Below are positions 61,654-64,000 of a stretch of DNA of 64,000 nt, piece after piece; within the stretch, counting starts at the first letter, position 1; each line of letters begins with the position of its first letter. The position numbers and the translations under genes are program-made. Source of the DNA: Albugo candida (Eukaryota > Oomycota > Peronosporomycetes > Albuginales > Albuginaceae). The notes below the pieces were generated by a model. That model had not been told where the DNA came from. It ran no database searches and worked only from the letters and a program-made list of their open reading frames with translations. The stretch lies in contig CAJNAR010000145.1 in assembly GCA_905220665.1 (NCBI GenBank), forward strand, positions 1,116,001-1,180,000. The letters are read 5' to 3'.

Positions 61654-64000
61654 TCAAAAAATCACTCCGTTGTATGCGATTCTCGCCTGTGCGTTCTGGT
61701 TGTTAAGCGCGAAACGAGATGCGGACAAAGACTGCTCACTATTGTGAAAGCTGGATGATTGTGTTGGATACAGTAAAGTGGGAAGTTCATTGCTAACTTG
61801 GGTTTGGTAGTACCCTAGCTCGTAGCTTGATTGAATTGGATGGTGAGTTTCATGTTCAAAATTGTGGTGAGCGTCATAAGGATACGGTTGATTCGAGTGA
61901 TAGTCAAACGTAAATGTATCTTGCGCGTCCTTTTGCAACACATTTTGTGATTCACTCTGACAATGTGGCAGTGCTACGTAGGGACAAAAGCATGATGCCG
62001 AGGAGGCAGTCAAGTCTTTATAATATCTTTGGTAATGAGCATTTTGAGATTGATAATGATTGATCATATGTAAGCCAATTTGTGCGTTTTGACCATGTCT
62101 CGCAAGATTGCCATGCTGTTCAATATGAGTGCTGAAAGATTCTGGTTTTCCACGATTCGGTCCGTGACTCACAAAAACAAGAGGACGATATGATTCGTGC
62201 TTGTCAAGAAGGCTTGAGTTCTGGAAACGTGCAATCATTGCTTTTTTTCCTTGTAGTCTGGCGTATGAAATCGCACAAACTTTTTCGCTGTTAAAGTTTG
62301 ACCACTTTTGCTGGTTGAATTCCTGGTGAAAAGAAATAATCGCACTCGGTTCCATAAAGTTCAAAAATGCGTAGCCCATATTACATTTGTTTTTGAAATC
62401 AATCGGCAGATAAAAAAAGTCGTATCGTCCATGGTGATGACGATTGATTTCGTTCAACAGCATTTGCTGCGTGTATTTGTTGGGAATATTTCGGATCATC
62501 AACGTCGTACGGCAGTCCACACCTGAAATGACGTTTTCAATTAATAAGCAGAATTCGTTCACTCCATTTGACGCGTTTCGATTCTGTAAATTTCCAAGAA
62601 CCTGCACGTTTGTATATGCAGCTGAAGTGCTTTTGTTTACCGATCGCGGATCTACGTGGCATAGGGAGCTATGCATGCTAGAATATGCTACATGGCTCGG
62701 ATATGACAGAAGATCATAGCCATTTTCATGCCTCCGGTAGTCGGCACCATGACAAGCACTTGTCGGCTGAGCTTGGTTTATTGATTCTATGAAGGGACAA
62801 ATTTTGCTTTTAGCCTCAATTAAAGTATGTTGTGGTCTCTGTGCAGGCTCGAATTTGCCTTCATGTGCTGGAAGCTTGTCTCCTCGACGAGGTGATGACC
62901 TCGACGCTTGATTTGTTGGACAAGTTTGTGGTGCTGTAGTGCCCTTGCAGTTGGTTGTTTCATTAGTTTGAGTTGCAGTCACCAGTAGGTCGGCTGATGG
63001 AGCCTGCAAATCAGCCACCGTAGGTAAGATTTCTGCGTTTTTCATGGGTACCGGAGCTGTGTCAACTTCATCCTGACAGTTTAATGAGGAATTACGAAGC
63101 TTCTTTAAATGAGCAGAGAAAGCAATGATCTTGTTCTCATCAAATAATGGAGAAGCCGTCCGTGTTGCTACGATTGATCCAGTTGGATGCAATGAGAGAT
63201 TTAAGTTTCGTACTGCGTTTTGAACATCTCGAGCATCATTGTATTCAACTATGTAGCTATTGCACAACGTTGTTTCTGGTTGAGAGAATATCCTGGTAAC
63301 CTCTCCGAATTGAGAACACACTCTACCTACTTCATGTAATGAGTGTGAAAGTGATTTCGCTTTTGACAGCTGAACCAAAACCGTAGCACTATTCCTTTCA
63401 TCGATAACCTCGTAAGGTCGACTGAAATGTACTTTAGTCTTTTTGAACGCATCGCGTATGGCTGATGTCGGTTGTTTGCTCGGTGGCATCCGTGAGGGCA
63501 TGCTTCCCAGATTATCCCACATCTTTGCCGCTCTAATAGCGGTTTTGATTTCATAGAATGTACAAAAGATCAGTCCCTGGTCACTAAATTCAGTTCGTAA
63601 TCTTGCTACATCTCCAAAGCACTACAATGTGAAGCTTGAGTTTAGAGTTTGAAAAGAGAAAAGGATGTCAACGCACGTTCAGACTATTGACCAAATACTC
63701 CAGTATCGCTGTTGCAAAAAAACCGTCTTGCGCCTCGAGCATTATGTGGTGGGATGCGATCTTGCTGGCCAGCGAATGAGCCAGGTCGAGAATATTTGTC
63801 GAGTCCTCTGAGCTGGCATTTGCCGTGTTCCATATCGACGGTTTCAAATAATCTTTTATGGTACAATATTTGTTGTCGGGATTTGTATTTTGTGAAGGTA
63901 ACGTTGGAGAAGCATTGATTCTATCTGAATAAGGCGGGGGAAGAATATTGCCCAAGTCACAGGATTCCTACACCCAGACCAAATATTGGAAAAGGCACAA
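61654..64000 (-). CDS. Mei2-like RNA-binding protein, 5' end outside the window
   Basis: Exons at 63677-63967 and 61654-63621 (intron 55 nt) are visible; a TGTAG acceptor at 63968 shows that at least one more exon lies beyond the right edge. RRM1/RRM2 parts are seen as CFGDVARLRTEFSDQGLIFCT and a later RRM with QFGEVTRIFSQ. The C-terminal Mei2 RRM3 is complete: DCRTTLMIRNIPNKYTQQML, YLPIDFKNKCNMGYAFLNF and NSEKVCAISYARLQGKKAM. The final 210 residues are His/Gln/Asn/Tyr-rich. Mei2 proteins control meiosis and differentiation through RNA binding (with meiRNA in fission yeast). In an oomycete the target is unknown. Confidence 0.92.

Noticed and set aside
1..64000. CRISPR arrays, bacterial operons or prophage
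   Set aside because: No regular repeat-spacer pattern, no Shine-Dalgarno-type gene strings, and genes are intron-bearing eukaryotic families.

Overview
The window is nuclear DNA from a eukaryote with a very compact genome. Genes carry introns of about 43 to 61 nt (GT..AG), intergenic distances are often under 100 bp, and coding genes alternate strands freely. Flagellar and centriolar genes (CEP135/Bld10-like, DRC3, PIBF1/CEP90-like), a two-pore-type channel, a Mei2-like protein and core-promoter motifs resembling the oomycete initiator (TCATTYY..CAWTY) just upstream of several start codons point to a zoosporic oomycete. An Albugo-like white rust is my best guess from gene density and intron size, but this is inference. 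I see no bacterial, viral or CRISPR sequence.

Layout. 1-1894: UBA3 (5' part of the gene, minus) and HMG-CoA lyase (minus). 1895-6085: a 4.2 kb gene-poor stretch with a short hairpin repeat and a roughly 0.8 kb fold-back element. 6086-6156: tRNA-Gly(UCC). 6758-9042: ankyrin-repeat protein. 10318-14058: P5-type ATPase. 14688-15989: voltage-gated K+ channel with a C-terminal zinc ribbon. 16226-20614: CEP135-like coiled-coil protein, divergent from PSMD9 (20669-21430). PSMD9 overlaps tail-to-tail with a two-pore-type channel (21398-24091). 24497-24910: HSP10. 24919-26308: guanine deaminase, divergent from dynein intermediate chain (26365-28673). 28736-30642: SAMHD1-like HD phosphohydrolase. 30798-31956: CHORD protein. 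32101-35274: transportin-3-like importin. 35298-36670: GGNBP2-like protein. 36907-37788: YJU2B/CCDC130-type splicing factor. 37855-39684: DRC3. 39814-41304: second ankyrin protein. 41376-41912: RPAIN-like N-terminal protein. 41942-42588: TMEM128. 42652-43847: membrane-anchored MaoC/hotdog protein. 44022-45743: SLC1-type transporter. 45832-47706: ADA2. 47766-49035: cis-prenyltransferase. 49601-54343: an accessory-looking stretch with two tandem HAD-superfamily phosphatase paralogues carrying N-terminal signal-like sequences. 54462-56453: PUS10. 57603-60409: PIBF1/CEP90-like. 61654-64000: Mei2-like RNA-binding protein, whose 5' end lies outside the window.

Most genes are conserved housekeeping functions: neddylation, leucine catabolism, proteasome assembly, purine salvage, dNTP control, nuclear import, splicing, SAGA-type chromatin, dolichol synthesis and RNA modification. 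Three are ciliary or centriolar and a dynein intermediate chain is nearby, as expected for an organism with flagellate zoospores. The least ordinary parts are the HAD pair, one copy of which has a His/Cys-rich tail and a membrane segment; the K+ channel/zinc-ribbon fusion; the P5 ATPase with an unusual M4 motif; the MaoC-like protein lacking the expected active site; and the fold-back repeats. Exon boundaries were worked out by hand from reading-frame continuity, splice signals and family conservation; lengths stated in codons were checked for frame.
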